Source of the DNA: an uncultured Collinsella sp.
GTDB taxonomy: Bacteria; Actinomycetota; Coriobacteriia; Coriobacteriales; Coriobacteriaceae
Reading direction: 5' to 3'
NCBI GenBank assembly: GCA_902470765.1
Contig: CABRHW010000002.1
Span: forward strand, 1 to 64,000
DNA: 64,000 nucleotides
A model generated the notes under the pieces. The model saw only the letters and a program-made list of their open reading frames with translations. It did not search any database and had not been told where the DNA came from. Position numbers and translations under genes: made by a program. This document shows positions 21,143 to 30,373 of this stretch, piece after piece (position 1 is the first letter of the stretch; each line of letters opens with the position of its first letter).

Positions 21143-24100
21143 TTACGCCTCCTTCTTGGTCGAAGCAACAGAGCTGGCGGCCACGGACGCAGCACCCGCA
21201 GCACTGCCCGCAATATCGAAGCGAGCGACATCCGCGGCACTCGCGCGACCGGTCACGATGTCAAACGCCAGCTCCTCGGCCTGCGCATGCGTCTTGCCGA
21301 CGGCCTCGGCGGCGGCGACAATCGCCAGCACGCGCTCATACTCGGTCGGAATGACCTTCACAAAGTGCTTACTCATCGTCTCAAAGCTGTAGAGCAGCTT
21401 AATGCCGCGCGGGCTCTGCGTCGCGTCCACGTGCTCCTGGATGAGCTCGCGAATCTGCGCCAGCTCGCCGGCAGTCGGGGCCTTGAGCTCAACGCTCTCG
21501 TGGTTCACGCGGGCATCGAGCGTGCCGTACTGGTCAAAGACGTAGGCCACGCCACCCGTCATACCGGCAGCGAAGTTCTGCCCGACCTCGCCCAGGATGA
21601 GCGCCAGGCCACCCGTCATGTACTCGCAACCGTGGTTGCCGCAGCCCTCGACCACCACGGTGGCACCGGAGTTGCGCACGCCAAAGCGCTGGCCGGCCAG
21701 ACCGTTAATGAAGCCGCGGCCGCTCGTAGCGCCAAAGAACGCAACATTGCCCACGATGATGTTCTCGTCGAACTTGTAGGTCGCATGCGGGTTGGGGCGC
21801 ACCGACACCTCGCCGCCCGAAAGGCCCTTGCCAAAGTAGTCGTTGGCGTCACCGCACACGTTGAGCGTAATGCCGCGCGGCAGGAAGGCGCCAAAGCTCT
21901 GACCGGCCGAACCATCGCAATCGATGGTGATGGAGCCGGCGGGCAGACCCTCGGGATGCGCCTTGGTCACCGCGTTGCCCAGGATAGTGCCCACGCAGCG
22001 GTTGACGTTGGCGATATCGGCGCGGAAGCGAATCGGGCGCAGGTGCGCACGGGCATCGGCCGTATAGGGCACAAACAACGTGGAGTCGAGCGTCTTGTCG
22101 AGCTCGCTGTCCGCGGCCATCTGCGGCAGGAAGTGACGACCGTCGGCGCCCGGAATATGGGCACCGAACTCACAGGTCGCGCTCGCCAGCACGGGCGACA
22201 GATCGAGCAGGTTGGCCTTACGGTTGCCCGGGACCTCGATCTGGCGCAAGCACTCGGGATGGCCGACCATCTCGTCGACGGTGCGGAAGCCCAGGCTCGC
22301 CATGATCTCGCGCAGCTGCTCGGCAACAAAGAGCATAAAGTGCTCAACGTGCTCGGGCTTGCCGCGGAAGCCGTGACGCAGGCGGCAGTTTTGCGTCGCG
22401 ATGCCGGCCGGGCAGGTATCCTGCTGGCAGTCGCGCTGCATGAGGCAACCCATGGAGATGAGCGGCATAGTCGCAAAGCCAAACTCCTCGGCACCCAGCA
22501 GGCAGGCGACAGCGACGTCGGTGCCGTCCATGAGTTTGCCGTCGGCCTCGAGCACCACGCGCGAGCGCAGGCCGTTTTGCAGCAGCGTCTGCTGGGCCTC
22601 GGCAAGGCCAAGCTCCAGCGGCAGGCCCGCATGCCAGATAGAGTCGCGCGCAGCGGCACCTGAGCCGCCATTGTGACCGCTGATCAAAATCTTGTCGGCG
22701 GCACCCTTGGCCACGCCGGTAGCGATGGTGCCGACGCCGGCCTCGCTGACCAGCTTGACCGACACGCGCGCACCGGGATTGGCGTTCTTAAGGTCGAAGA
22801 TAAGCTCCGCCAGGTCCTCGATGGAGTAGATGTCGTGATGCGGCGGAGGCGAGATCAGGCCGATGCCGGGCGTGGACTGACGGACCTCAGCGATCCAGGG
22901 GTAGACCTTCTTGCCGGGCAGGTGGCCACCCTCGCCGGGCTTGGCGCCCTGGGCCATCTTGATCTGAATCTCGAAGGCGCCGCACAGGTAGCGGCTCGTC
23001 ACGCCAAAGCGTGCGCTTGCCACCTGCTTGATGGCGGAGTTCTTTGAGTCACCGTTAGCCAGCGGGGTCTCGCGACGCGGGTCCTCACCGCCCTCGCCGG
23101 AGTTGGAACGGCCGTGCAGGCGGTTCATGGCGATGGCCATGCACTCATGCGCCTCTTTGCTGATGGAGCCATACGACATGGCGCCGGTATTAAAGCGGCG
23201 GACGATGTTGAGCGCGGGCTCGACCTCGTCGAGTGCCACCGGGGTGCGGCCACTGGCATCAAAGTCCAGCAGGTCGCGCAGGCGCACGGCACGACCGGTG
23301 CGGTGCAGGCGGGCGCTGTACTCCTTAAAGGTGTCGTAGCTGTCCTCACGGCAGGCGGTCTGCAGCAGGTAGACGGTCTGGGGGTCGATCAGGTGATCCT
23401 CACCACCGAACGGGCGCCACTTGGTCAGGCCCAGTGTGGGCAACTGATCGGGAGCCGGGCTCTTAAGAATGGCGAGCGCGGCGTCATAGCGCTCATTCTG
23501 CTCGCGCTCGACGTCTTCGACGCCCATGCCGCCCACACGGCTCACCGTGCCGACGAAGTACGCGTTGACGAACTCCGGCGTAAAGCCCACGGCCTCGAAG
23601 ATCTGCGCCGAATGGTAGCTCTGCACCGTGGAGATGCCCATCTTGGACATGATAGAGACTACGCCGGCCGTCGCGGCCTTGTTGTAGTTGGCGATGCCCT
23701 GCTCGGCCGTCACGTCCAAATCGCCGCGTGCCGCCAAGTCGCGGATGCACGCATGCGCATTGTACGGATAGATACCGCTCGCGGAGTAGCCCACCAGCGC
23801 CGCAAAGTCGTGCGGAGACACGGCGTCGCCGCACTCCACCACGATATCGGCAAAGGTGCGCACGCCAGCGCGGATCAGGTGGTTGTGCACGCAGCCCACG
23901 GCAAGCAGCGACGGCACGGGCACCTCGCCCGCAGCGGCACGATCGCTCAACACCACGATGTTCACGCCGTTGCGGACCGCAGCCTCAACGTCCTCGGCAA
24001 GCTGCTTGAGCGCAGCCTGCAGTGCGCCCTCGCCGGCGTCGCGGCGGTAGACGGCACGGAAGCGACGAGTCTTAAAGCCCACGCGGTCGATGGCGCAAAT

Positions 24101-25840
24101 GCGGTCAAACTCCTCCTCGTTGAGCAACGGGCGCTCCAAACGCACCAGCTGGCAGGCCGTGCGGGAATCCTCGAGCAGGTTGCCGTGGTTGCCCAGGTAG
24201 AGCGTGGTCGAGGTGACCATATGCTCGCGTAGGGCGTCGATGGGCGGGTTTGTGACCTGGGCGAACAGCTGATAGAAGTAGTCAAAGAACGAGCGTGTCT
24301 TCTTGGACAGGCAGGCCAGCGGCGCATCGATGCCCATCGAGGCAAGCGGCGCCTTGCCCTGCTGGGCCATGGGACGCACGACCTCGTCAACATCATCCCA
24401 GTGATACCCGAGCTTAGCCATGCGCACGGCGGCGGGCACCTCGGCGTCCTCGGCGGGCGTTGCCGCAACGGGCTCATCGAGCGCGTCGACGGTCAGCGTC
24501 TCCTCGGCAATCCAGTCGCGGTAGGGCTTTTCCTTGGCGTAACGGGCGCGCAGCTCGTCGTTGTAGATGACGCGCCCGCGGGCAAAGTCGACCTCGAGCA
24601 TCTGGCCCGGCCCCAGACAGCCGCTCGTCAGGATGTTCTCGGGGCTCACCTCGATGGTGCCCACCTCGCTTGCCAGCATAAAGCGACCGTCGCGCGTCAC
24701 ATAGTAGCGGGCGGGACGCAGGCCGTTACGGTCGAGGGCGGCACCCAGCGTGCGACCGTCGGTAAAGGCGATGGCCGCCGGGCCATCCCACGGCTCCATG
24801 AGCATGGACTGGTAGGCGTCGTAGGCGCGGCGTTCCTCGCTCAGATTGTCGTTGTGGTCCCACGGCTCGGGCAGCAGCATGGACGCGGCACGCGTGAGCG
24901 GGCGACCGTTCATGACCAAAAACTCAAGCACGTTGTCCAAAATCGCGGAATCGGAGCCCTCGCGGTTGATGATGGGCATCACGCGCTCAAGATCGTGCTG
25001 TAGCACGGGGCTGTACAGGTTAGGCTCGCGGGCGCGGATCCAGTTGACGTTACCCTTGAGGGTGTTGATCTCACCGTTGTGGATGATAAAGCGGTTGGGG
25101 TGCGCGCGCTCCCAGCTGGGCGTGGTGTTGGTGGAGTAGCGCGAGTGGACGAGCGCTACGGCCGTCTTGACGGCGGCGTCGTTGAGGTCGATGAAAAAGC
25201 GGCGCATCTGCGTGGCCACAAGCATGCCCTTGTACACGATAGTGCGCGAGCTCATGGAGCACACATAGAAAATCTTGTCGCGCAAGGCGAACTCGGCGTC
25301 GGCCTTTTTCTCGATGGTGCGGCGGCACACGTATAGGCGGCGCTCAAAGGCATCACCGGCGGGTGTGTCGTCCGGACGGCCCAGGAAGGCCTGCAGGATG
25401 GTAGGCATGCAGGCGCGGGCCGTCTCGCCCAGGTCGTGCGGGTCGACCGGCACCTCACGCCAAAAGAGCAGCGGAACGCCGGCTTCGGCGCAGCCCTCCT
25501 CAAACACGCGACGGGCATCCTCTACGCCCTTGCCGTCCTGCGGGAAGAACAGCATGGCCACGCCATAGTCGCCCTCTGCCGGCAGAATCTGGCCGCACTT
25601 TTGGGCCTCTTTACGGAAAAAGTGATGCGGAACCTGGAACAGGATGCCGGCGCCGTCGCCGGTGTTCTTCTCGAGTCCCGTGCCGCCGCGGTGCTCCAAG
25701 TTGACCAGAATGGACAGTGCGTCGTCCAGGATCTGGTGATGGCGCTCGCCGTTGATATCGGCAAGCGCGCCGATGCCGCATGCATCGTGGTCGAATTCGG
25801 GGCGATAAAGGCCCTGCTGTTGAGCGGAATCTGCCTGCAT
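21143..25840 (-). CDS. gltB: Glutamate synthase large subunit
   Basis: Glutamate synthase alpha subunit, 1565 aa, full length. The N-terminal amidotransferase begins after a short propeptide: Cys21 in DACGIG is the expected nucleophile after cleavage. The central and FMN-binding synthase domains follow, with the 3Fe-4S cluster motif CxxxxxCxxxxC (about 1130-1142) and a C-terminal GXGXG beta-helix domain (GCGNHGCEYMTGG). The ATG at 25840 follows GGGGAGG. It is first in the gltBD operon and is transcribed away from gpmA across a ~700-bp gap. No nitrogen-regulatory site is evident. Confidence 0.97.
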   Translation of the reverse strand: MQADSAQQQGLYRPEFDHDACGIGALADINGERHHQILDDALSILVNLEHRGGTGLEKNTGDGAGILFQVPHHFFRKEAQKCGQILPAEGDYGVAMLFFPQDGKGVEDARRVFEEGCAEAGVPLLFWREVPVDPHDLGETARACMPTILQAFLGRPDDTPAGDAFERRLYVCRRTIEKKADAEFALRDKIFYVCSMSSRTIVYKGMLVATQMRRFFIDLNDAAVKTAVALVHSRYSTNTTPSWERAHPNRFIIHNGEINTLKGNVNWIRAREPNLYSPVLQHDLERVMPIINREGSDSAILDNVLEFLVMNGRPLTRAASMLLPEPWDHNDNLSEERRAYDAYQSMLMEPWDGPAAIAFTDGRTLGAALDRNGLRPARYYVTRDGRFMLASEVGTIEVSPENILTSGCLGPGQMLEVDFARGRVIYNDELRARYAKEKPYRDWIAEETLTVDALDEPVAATPAEDAEVPAAVRMAKLGYHWDDVDEVVRPMAQQGKAPLASMGIDAPLACLSKKTRSFFDYFYQLFAQVTNPPIDALREHMVTSTTLYLGNHGNLLEDSRTACQLVRLERPLLNEEEFDRICAIDRVGFKTRRFRAVYRRDAGEGALQAALKQLAEDVEAAVRNGVNIVVLSDRAAAGEVPVPSLLAVGCVHNHLIRAGVRTFADIVVECGDAVSPHDFAALVGYSASGIYPYNAHACIRDLAARGDLDVTAEQGIANYNKAATAGVVSIMSKMGISTVQSYHSAQIFEAVGFTPEFVNAYFVGTVSRVGGMGVEDVEREQNERYDAALAILKSPAPDQLPTLGLTKWRPFGGEDHLIDPQTVYLLQTACREDSYDTFKEYSARLHRTGRAVRLRDLLDFDASGRTPVALDEVEPALNIVRRFNTGAMSYGSISKEAHECMAIAMNRLHGRSNSGEGGEDPRRETPLANGDSKNSAIKQVASARFGVTSRYLCGAFEIQIKMAQGAKPGEGGHLPGKKVYPWIAEVRQSTPGIGLISPPPHHDIYSIEDLAELIFDLKNANPGARVSVKLVSEAGVGTIATGVAKGAADKILISGHNGGSGAAARDSIWHAGLPLELGLAEAQQTLLQNGLRSRVVLEADGKLMDGTDVAVACLLGAEEFGFATMPLISMGCLMQRDCQQDTCPAGIATQNCRLRHGFRGKPEHVEHFMLFVAEQLREIMASLGFRTVDEMVGHPECLRQIEVPGNRKANLLDLSPVLASATCEFGAHIPGADGRHFLPQMAADSELDKTLDSTLFVPYTADARAHLRPIRFRADIANVNRCVGTILGNAVTKAHPEGLPAGSITIDCDGSAGQSFGAFLPRGITLNVCGDANDYFGKGLSGGEVSVRPNPHATYKFDENIIVGNVAFFGATSGRGFINGLAGQRFGVRNSGATVVVEGCGNHGCEYMTGGLALILGEVGQNFAAGMTGGVAYVFDQYGTLDARVNHESVELKAPTAGELAQIRELIQEHVDATQSPRGIKLLYSFETMSKHFVKVIPTEYERVLAIVAAAEAVGKTHAQAEELAFDIVTGRASAADVARFDIAGSAAGAASVAASSVASTKKEA

Positions 25841-25970
25841 CGCGATCCTCCCCTAGCTATTAGACAGTCAGTTGACTAGGCATACTAGGTGCATCGCCGG
25901 CCCGTTGTGTTTCCCGCCCGTTTCGAAACAATCGCGTAACGCACACCGGCCATCAACGTCTTGCTATCAA

Positions 25971-26031
25971 ACGTGTACGTCAGCCTCCAAACATGTCGAA
26001 ATTTGACATCTTTGGAGGCTGACGTACACGT
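25971..26031. repeat. Long perfect hairpin between gltB and gpmA
   Basis: 21-bp perfect arms (starting ACGTGTACGTCAGCC) flank a 19-nt loop that itself pairs (ATGTC with GACAT). It is followed on the plus strand by TTTTAG. It lies in the divergent gap where no gene is supported. Same architecture as 5587-5647. Confidence 0.8.
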
Positions 26032-26189
26032 TTTAGTGCAGGGACGGCCGGCACATATGCATCCAACCCCTTTGAATTATTCTGGAAACGAGGGCCACGC
26101 AGACTTTTGCATGATGCGACTCGACACCGCAGACCTCAAGGGCGGCAACAAGGCGCCCAAGTTCGGCTTGTAAGCTCACCGCTTCAAAC

Positions 26190-26407
26190 ATCTCAATCTG
26201 TAACAGGAGGAACCGATTTTGGCGCCTAGATGTTACAGATTGAGATTTTCTGCGGGACGGTTTTGGTTTGTCTCGATCTGTAACACGAAGGGCCGGTTTT
26301 GGCGGCCAGCTGTTACAAATCGAGATTTTCCATAGGACCATTTCTTCCTGTCTCGATCTGTAACACCTAGGCCCAATTTCCATCCCTAGTTGTTACAGAT
26401 CGAGACA
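26190..26407. repeat. Palindromic element family A, three units
   Basis: Units at 26190-26246, 26269-26326 and 26349-26407 are spaced exactly 80 bp. Loops share a CCGGTTTTGG or CCGATTTTGG core. The middle unit has one arm change (ACAAAT). Confidence 0.92.
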
Positions 26408-26464
26408 TTTCGGCAGCCCCCCTTTCACCATCCTATTCAAATACAACAATTTTGTTAGTCTCGG

Positions 26465-26493
26465 TTAACTTTTTGGCCTAAAACGGGTATCCT
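26465..26493 (+). promoter_or_regulatory. Candidate gpmA promoter
   Basis: TTAACT (26465-26470) and TATCCT (26488-26493) are separated by 17 bp, 53 bp upstream of the gpmA start and just beyond repeat cluster 26190-26407. Confidence 0.45.
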
Positions 26494-26545
26494 TTGCGGC
26501 GTCAAGCAAACGGCACGCACACCGTGCCAGATCAAGGAGGCCCCT

Positions 26546-27319
26546 ATGGCGCACCGAGCAGACCGACAGACAATGCAACTTGTCCTTATCCGTCACGGAG
26601 AATCCGAGTGGAACAAACTCAACCTGTTCACCGGCTGGACCGACGTAGAACTCACCGACACGGGCCGCGAAGAAGCCGCAGCAGGCGGTCGAGCCCTCAA
26701 AGAAGCGGGCTTCGACTTCGACGTCTGCTACACCTCGCGTCTCAAGCGCGCAATTCACACCCTCGACATCGTGCTCGGCCAAATGGATCGCGAGTGGTTG
26801 CCCGTCATCAAATCCTGGAAGCTCAACGAGCGCCACTACGGAGCGTTGCAGGGTCTCAACAAGGCCGATGCCGCAGCGGAGCACGGCGACGAGCAGGTGC
26901 TCATCTGGCGCCGCTCCTTCGATGTCTGCCCGCCGGCACTCGAGCCGGACGACGCGCGCGATCCCCACACCCAGGAGCAATACCGTGATGTCGCGCCCGA
27001 TCAGCTGCCCTATACCGAGTGCCTCAAGGACACGATCGCCCGCGCCTGGCCTTATTTCGAAGACGAGATTCGCCCCCAGATGCTCGCCGGCAAGCGCGCA
27101 CTCATCGCCGCACACGGCAACTCCCTGCGCTCACTCGTCATGAAGCTCGAGCACCTCACGCCCGAGGAGATCCTCAAGGTCAACATCCCCACCGGCGTGC
27201 CGCTCGTCTACACCTTCGACACCGATTTCAACGTCCTCGACAAGCGCTACATCGGCGACCCGGCGACCATCGCCGCCAAGATCGACGCCGTGGCCAATCA
27301 GGGCAAAGCACACAAGTAG
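26546..27319 (+). CDS. gpmA: 2,3-bisphosphoglycerate-dependent phosphoglycerate mutase
   Basis: Glycolytic enzyme of 257 aa that interconverts 3- and 2-phosphoglycerate. The phosphohistidine motif LIRHGESEWN (His17), the NERHYGALQG block and the second catalytic His in AAHGNSLRS identify the dPGM family at normal length. The ATG at 26546 has CAAGGAGG upstream; a later ATG (residue 10, MQLVLIRHG) is the usual family start but has no ribosome site. mntH follows after 75 bp with no terminator between, so cotranscription is possible. Confidence 0.95.
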   Translation: MAHRADRQTMQLVLIRHGESEWNKLNLFTGWTDVELTDTGREEAAAGGRALKEAGFDFDVCYTSRLKRAIHTLDIVLGQMDREWLPVIKSWKLNERHYGALQGLNKADAAAEHGDEQVLIWRRSFDVCPPALEPDDARDPHTQEQYRDVAPDQLPYTECLKDTIARAWPYFEDEIRPQMLAGKRALIAAHGNSLRSLVMKLEHLTPEEILKVNIPTGVPLVYTFDTDFNVLDKRYIGDPATIAAKIDAVANQGKAHK

Positions 27320-27394
27320 CCCCAACCCAAAACCGACGCGTGGCGCCGCACGGCCCAGATGTGACGTCACGCCGCCCATACACAGGAGCGCACC

Positions 27395-28651
27395 ATGCTC
27401 AACCATCTCAAACAACACTTTGGTTCCCGGCGCACCGGCGGTCACGGAGGCCTAGACATTGCGCGGCATATCGGCCCCGGGCTGCTCGTGACCGTCGGCT
27501 TTATCGACCCGGGCAACTGGGCCTCCAATATGGCCGCGGGCTCGCAGTTTGGCTACGCGCTGCTGTGGATCGTCACGCTGTCCACGATTATGCTCATTGT
27601 GCTGCAGCACAACGCGGCGCACCTGGGTATCGCCACGGGCGCCTGCCTTGCCGAGGCCACGACACGTTACCTCCCCCGCTTCGTTGGACGCACGGTACTC
27701 GCCAGTGCCTATCTCGCGACTGTCGCCACCGCCATGGCCGAAGTCCTGGGTGGCGCGATTGCCCTTCAAATGCTCTTTGGGCTGCCCGTACGCGCGGGCT
27801 GCGTCATCGTGGCGGCAGTATCGATGGCGATGCTCATGACGAACTCCTACAAGCATGCCGAACGCTGGATCATCGCCTTCGTAGGCGTGGTAGGACTCTC
27901 GTTTTTGGCCGAGCTTGCACTAGTCAAGGTCGACTGGCCGCAAGCCGCCGCAAGCTGGATCACGCCTAGTATGCCCACTGGCTCTGCCGCGATTATCGTG
28001 AGCGTCCTGGGTGCGGTCGTTATGCCACACAACCTTTTTCTGCACTCCGAGGTCATCCAATCCATGCACTTCGAAGGCCAAGGCGAGCAGGTTATCGAAG
28101 AACGTCTGCGCTACGAGCTCTTCGACACGCTCTTTTCGATGGGCGTGGGCTGGGCAATCAACTCGGCCATGGTCATCCTGGCCGCAACGACCTTCTTTGC
28201 GCACGGCATGGTCGTAGACGACCTCACCGTCGCAGCGGCCACGCTCTCCCCCATCTTGGGCCCGGCGAGCTCGACCATCTTTGCGGTAGCGCTGCTGTTC
28301 GCGGGATTATCGAGCAGCGTGACAGCGGGCATGGCGGCGGGAACCATCACTGCGGGCATGTTCGACGAGGAATACGACATCCACGACCGACATTCCTCGG
28401 TCGGGGTGGCGGCCTGTTTCGCCGGAGCAGTGGCGGCGTGCCTGGTCGTCCCGAATCCTTTTGAGGGTCTCATTTGGAGTCAGGCACTGCTGTCGCTTCA
28501 GCTGCCGATTACGGTCTTTGTGCTCATACGACTCACCAGTTCGCCCCGCGTCATGGGTAAATACGCCAACTCGCGCCCGCTCAACGCGCTGCTCGTAGGG
28601 ATCGGTGTCATCGTGACGATTCTCGATGTCGTGTTGTTGACAGGGATGTAA
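27395..28651 (+). CDS. mntH: Nramp-family Mn2+/Fe2+ transporter
   Basis: Proton-coupled divalent-metal importer of 418 aa with about 11 membrane helices. The two hallmark metal-site motifs are present: DPGN in TM1 (38-41) and MPHN in TM6 (210-213), which favours Mn2+/Fe2+. The ATG at 27395 follows ACAGGAGCG. No MntR or Fur-like box is obvious in the short upstream gap. The gene is followed by a family A repeat cluster 26 bp after its stop. Confidence 0.92.
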   Translation: MLNHLKQHFGSRRTGGHGGLDIARHIGPGLLVTVGFIDPGNWASNMAAGSQFGYALLWIVTLSTIMLIVLQHNAAHLGIATGACLAEATTRYLPRFVGRTVLASAYLATVATAMAEVLGGAIALQMLFGLPVRAGCVIVAAVSMAMLMTNSYKHAERWIIAFVGVVGLSFLAELALVKVDWPQAAASWITPSMPTGSAAIIVSVLGAVVMPHNLFLHSEVIQSMHFEGQGEQVIEERLRYELFDTLFSMGVGWAINSAMVILAATTFFAHGMVVDDLTVAAATLSPILGPASSTIFAVALLFAGLSSSVTAGMAAGTITAGMFDEEYDIHDRHSSVGVAACFAGAVAACLVVPNPFEGLIWSQALLSLQLPITVFVLIRLTSSPRVMGKYANSRPLNALLVGIGVIVTILDVVLLTGM

Positions 28652-28677
28652 TGGGGCGGGACACCTACCCAGGCAAA

Positions 28678-28816
28678 TGTCTCGATCTGTAACAGGAAGA
28701 CCCGCTTTTGATGTCTAGATGTTACAGATCGAGATCATTCCGAGGGATAGCTCCGTTTGTCTCAATCTGTAACACGTAGACCCCGTTTTCACTGCTAGAT
28801 GTTACAGATCGAGACA
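28678..28816. repeat. Palindromic element family A, two units
   Basis: Units at 28678-28735 and 28758-28816, 80 bp apart, both with loop ends CTAGA and CCC-TTTT cores. Last cluster of this family in the window; it lies between convergent mntH and rubredoxin genes. Confidence 0.92.
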
Positions 28817-28881
28817 AAAGGTCGGCCGGACTCACAACAGACAGGATCGGCCAACAGCAACCGTGATCCCTTGGGGACGGA

Positions 28882-28919
28882 GGAAAAGGGCCCCGGCCGA
28901 GAATTCGACCGAGGCCCTT
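28882..28919 (-). terminator. Terminator of rubredoxin gene
   Basis: AAGGGCC(TC/CC)GG arms pair around GAATTC; TTTTCC follows on the minus strand, 41 bp past the stop. Confidence 0.85.
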
Positions 28920-28959
28920 GGACAGAGCTATGCGTTGATACAAGCCGAGTGCCGACGAG

Positions 28960-29103
28960 CTACTCCTCGACGAGCTCAAACTGATCGGGACCGACGCCGC
29001 AGACCGGGCACACGTAATCCTCGGGCAGCTCGGGCGTATCGACCTCAACCTCGTAACCGCAAACGATGCACACGAACTTATACGTCTTCTTCTCCTCAGC
29101 CAT
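28960..29103 (-). CDS. Rubredoxin
   Basis: Small electron carrier of 47 aa. Four cysteines in CIVCG (12, 15) and CPVCG (32, 35) bind one Fe. The usual YVCPVCG and DQFE residues are present. The ATG at 29103 follows GAGAGGAGAAC; an upstream in-frame start at 29142 lacks a site. The neighbouring gene upstream encodes a flavin reductase-like protein. In other anaerobes these two activities are fused or paired for oxygen or NO detoxification, so a functional link is likely but inferred. Confidence 0.93.
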   Translation of the reverse strand: MAEEKKTYKFVCIVCGYEVEVDTPELPEDYVCPVCGVGPDQFELVEE

Positions 29104-29192
29104 GATGTTCTCCTCTCGAACGCGACCGGTGATGTACTTCATCTATTAGTATAGATTCTCAATAATATAATGCAAGTATTTTTAAAACATTT

Positions 29193-29696
29193 CTAGCCTT
29201 GATACGAGGACGCCTTCGGAGGCGTCTTGCCCTTCAGGACCTTATGGTAGTAATCGTAGGTGAGCGGCGTCTCGTCGCTCAGGCGCTCGGCATCCTCGAC
29301 CTCGCCGATAAACAGTAGATGCGTGCCCGCATCCACAGTGTCGATCAAACGGCAGCTAAACAAGGCCGTCGCGTGCTCGGGCACATAGGGCATGCCCAGA
29401 GCCGTCTCGCGGGTCTCGTATTTGGCAAACTTGTCATAATCGCTGCTGGTGCGGAACCCAAAGTTGCCGATATAGAGCATGTCGGCGGTCTGATCGATCA
29501 CAGTCAGCGCGAACGCTTTGGCCGATGCGATGACGCCCGAGGTGACGTTGTCCTTGTTCACGGCAACCGAAATGCGCGGCGGCATGGACGTCACCTGCAC
29601 CGCTGTGTTGATAACGCAGCCGGCGCGCAGCCCGTCTGCCGCGGCGCTCACCACGTACAGACCGCTCGGCATGGTAAAGAACGCAGTTTTGTCCAT
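29193..29696 (-). CDS. Flavin reductase-like flavoprotein
   Basis: FMN-binding protein of 167 aa of the flavin reductase/flavoredoxin family. The family pattern is visible as FFTMPSGLYVVSA near the N-terminus, an INTAVQVTSMPPRISVAV flavin-binding stretch and an FSCRLID segment. The ATG at 29696 has GGGGAGTG upstream; a longer frame to 29888 crosses a terminator and a repeat and is rejected. It lies 89 bp upstream of rubredoxin on the same strand, suggesting a two-gene redox unit. Confidence 0.85.
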   Translation of the reverse strand: MDKTAFFTMPSGLYVVSAAADGLRAGCVINTAVQVTSMPPRISVAVNKDNVTSGVIASAKAFALTVIDQTADMLYIGNFGFRTSSDYDKFAKYETRETALGMPYVPEHATALFSCRLIDTVDAGTHLLFIGEVEDAERLSDETPLTYDYYHKVLKGKTPPKASSYQG

Positions 29697-29747
29697 AACG
29701 ATCACTCCCCTAGCTCGGGTTGGAACCTCATGGATGTATGTACCCAC

Positions 29748-29783
29748 AAAAAAGGCAGCGCCCATAACGGACGCCGCCTTTGA
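29748..29783 (-). terminator. Terminator downstream of smpB
   Basis: AAAGGCGGCGTCCG pairs with CGCTGCCTTT, followed by TTTTTTGTGG on the minus strand. Confidence 0.75.
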
Positions 29784-29823
29784 AACATATGTGTCAGAAC
29801 AGTAAGAAAGATGAGACACCCGC

Positions 29824-29890
29824 AGTTGCGGTGAAATAGGGACTGAATAGCCCCTCAAACAGGCAAAACAGTCCGTATTCCACCGCAACT
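29824..29890. repeat. 67-bp palindromic element, family P copy 1
   Basis: Arms AGTTGCGGTGAAATAGGGACT and near-inverse (21 nt each, two mismatches) enclose a 25-nt loop ending GGCAAAAC. Copies 2 and 3 are at 43620-43686 and 44480-44546. It ends 12 bp before the smpB stop codon. Confidence 0.9.
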
Positions 29891-29902
29891 TATGAAGGAC
29901 GG

Positions 29903-30373
29903 TCAGCGGTTGCGTTCCTTGAGGGCGCGGTCGATCTCGCGTTGGACATCACGCTTGGCCATGTCCTCGCGCTTGTCGTAGAGCTTCTTGCCGCGACCCA
30001 GACCCAGCAGCAGTTTTACGCGACCGTCGGTATTAAAGTAGAGCTCCAACGGAACCAGCGCATAACCACGGTTGCGAAGTTTGCCGTCAAGAAAGTCGAT
30101 CTCCTTGCGGTGCAGCAGCAGACGGCGCCGACGGTCGGGATCGCGATTCCACACGCCACCATGGCTATAAGGGTGGATATGCAGGCCGACGAGCCAGCAC
30201 TCCCCGCCACGAATCAGTGCAAAGGTATCGGTAATCTGGCACGCGCGCTCGCGAATCGACTTGACCTCGGTACCGCTCAGCTCAATACCGCACTCAAACG
30301 TCTCATCGATAAAGTACTCGTGATGTGCCGAGCGATTCTTGGAAATGAGCTTGCGCTCGCGCTTACTGGGCAT
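29903..30373 (-). CDS. smpB: SsrA-binding protein
   Basis: RNA-binding protein of 156 aa that brings tmRNA to stalled ribosomes. Family blocks are clear: KRERKLISKNRSAHHEYFI, ELSGTEVKSIR, LHIHPYSHGG and a basic C-terminal tail KLYDKREDMAKRD. The ATG at 30373 follows CAAGGAGG and overlaps the end of the upstream TPR gene by 11 bp, so translation is coupled. No tmRNA gene is visible nearby. Confidence 0.96.
   Translation of the reverse strand: MPSKRERKLISKNRSAHHEYFIDETFECGIELSGTEVKSIRERACQITDTFALIRGGECWLVGLHIHPYSHGGVWNRDPDRRRRLLLHRKEIDFLDGKLRNRGYALVPLELYFNTDGRVKLLLGLGRGKKLYDKREDMAKRDVQREIDRALKERNR

Noticed and set aside
25961..26173. 70-residue plus-strand frame upstream of gpmA
   Set aside because: It reads through the 61-bp perfect hairpin, has no ribosome site and no recognisable features.
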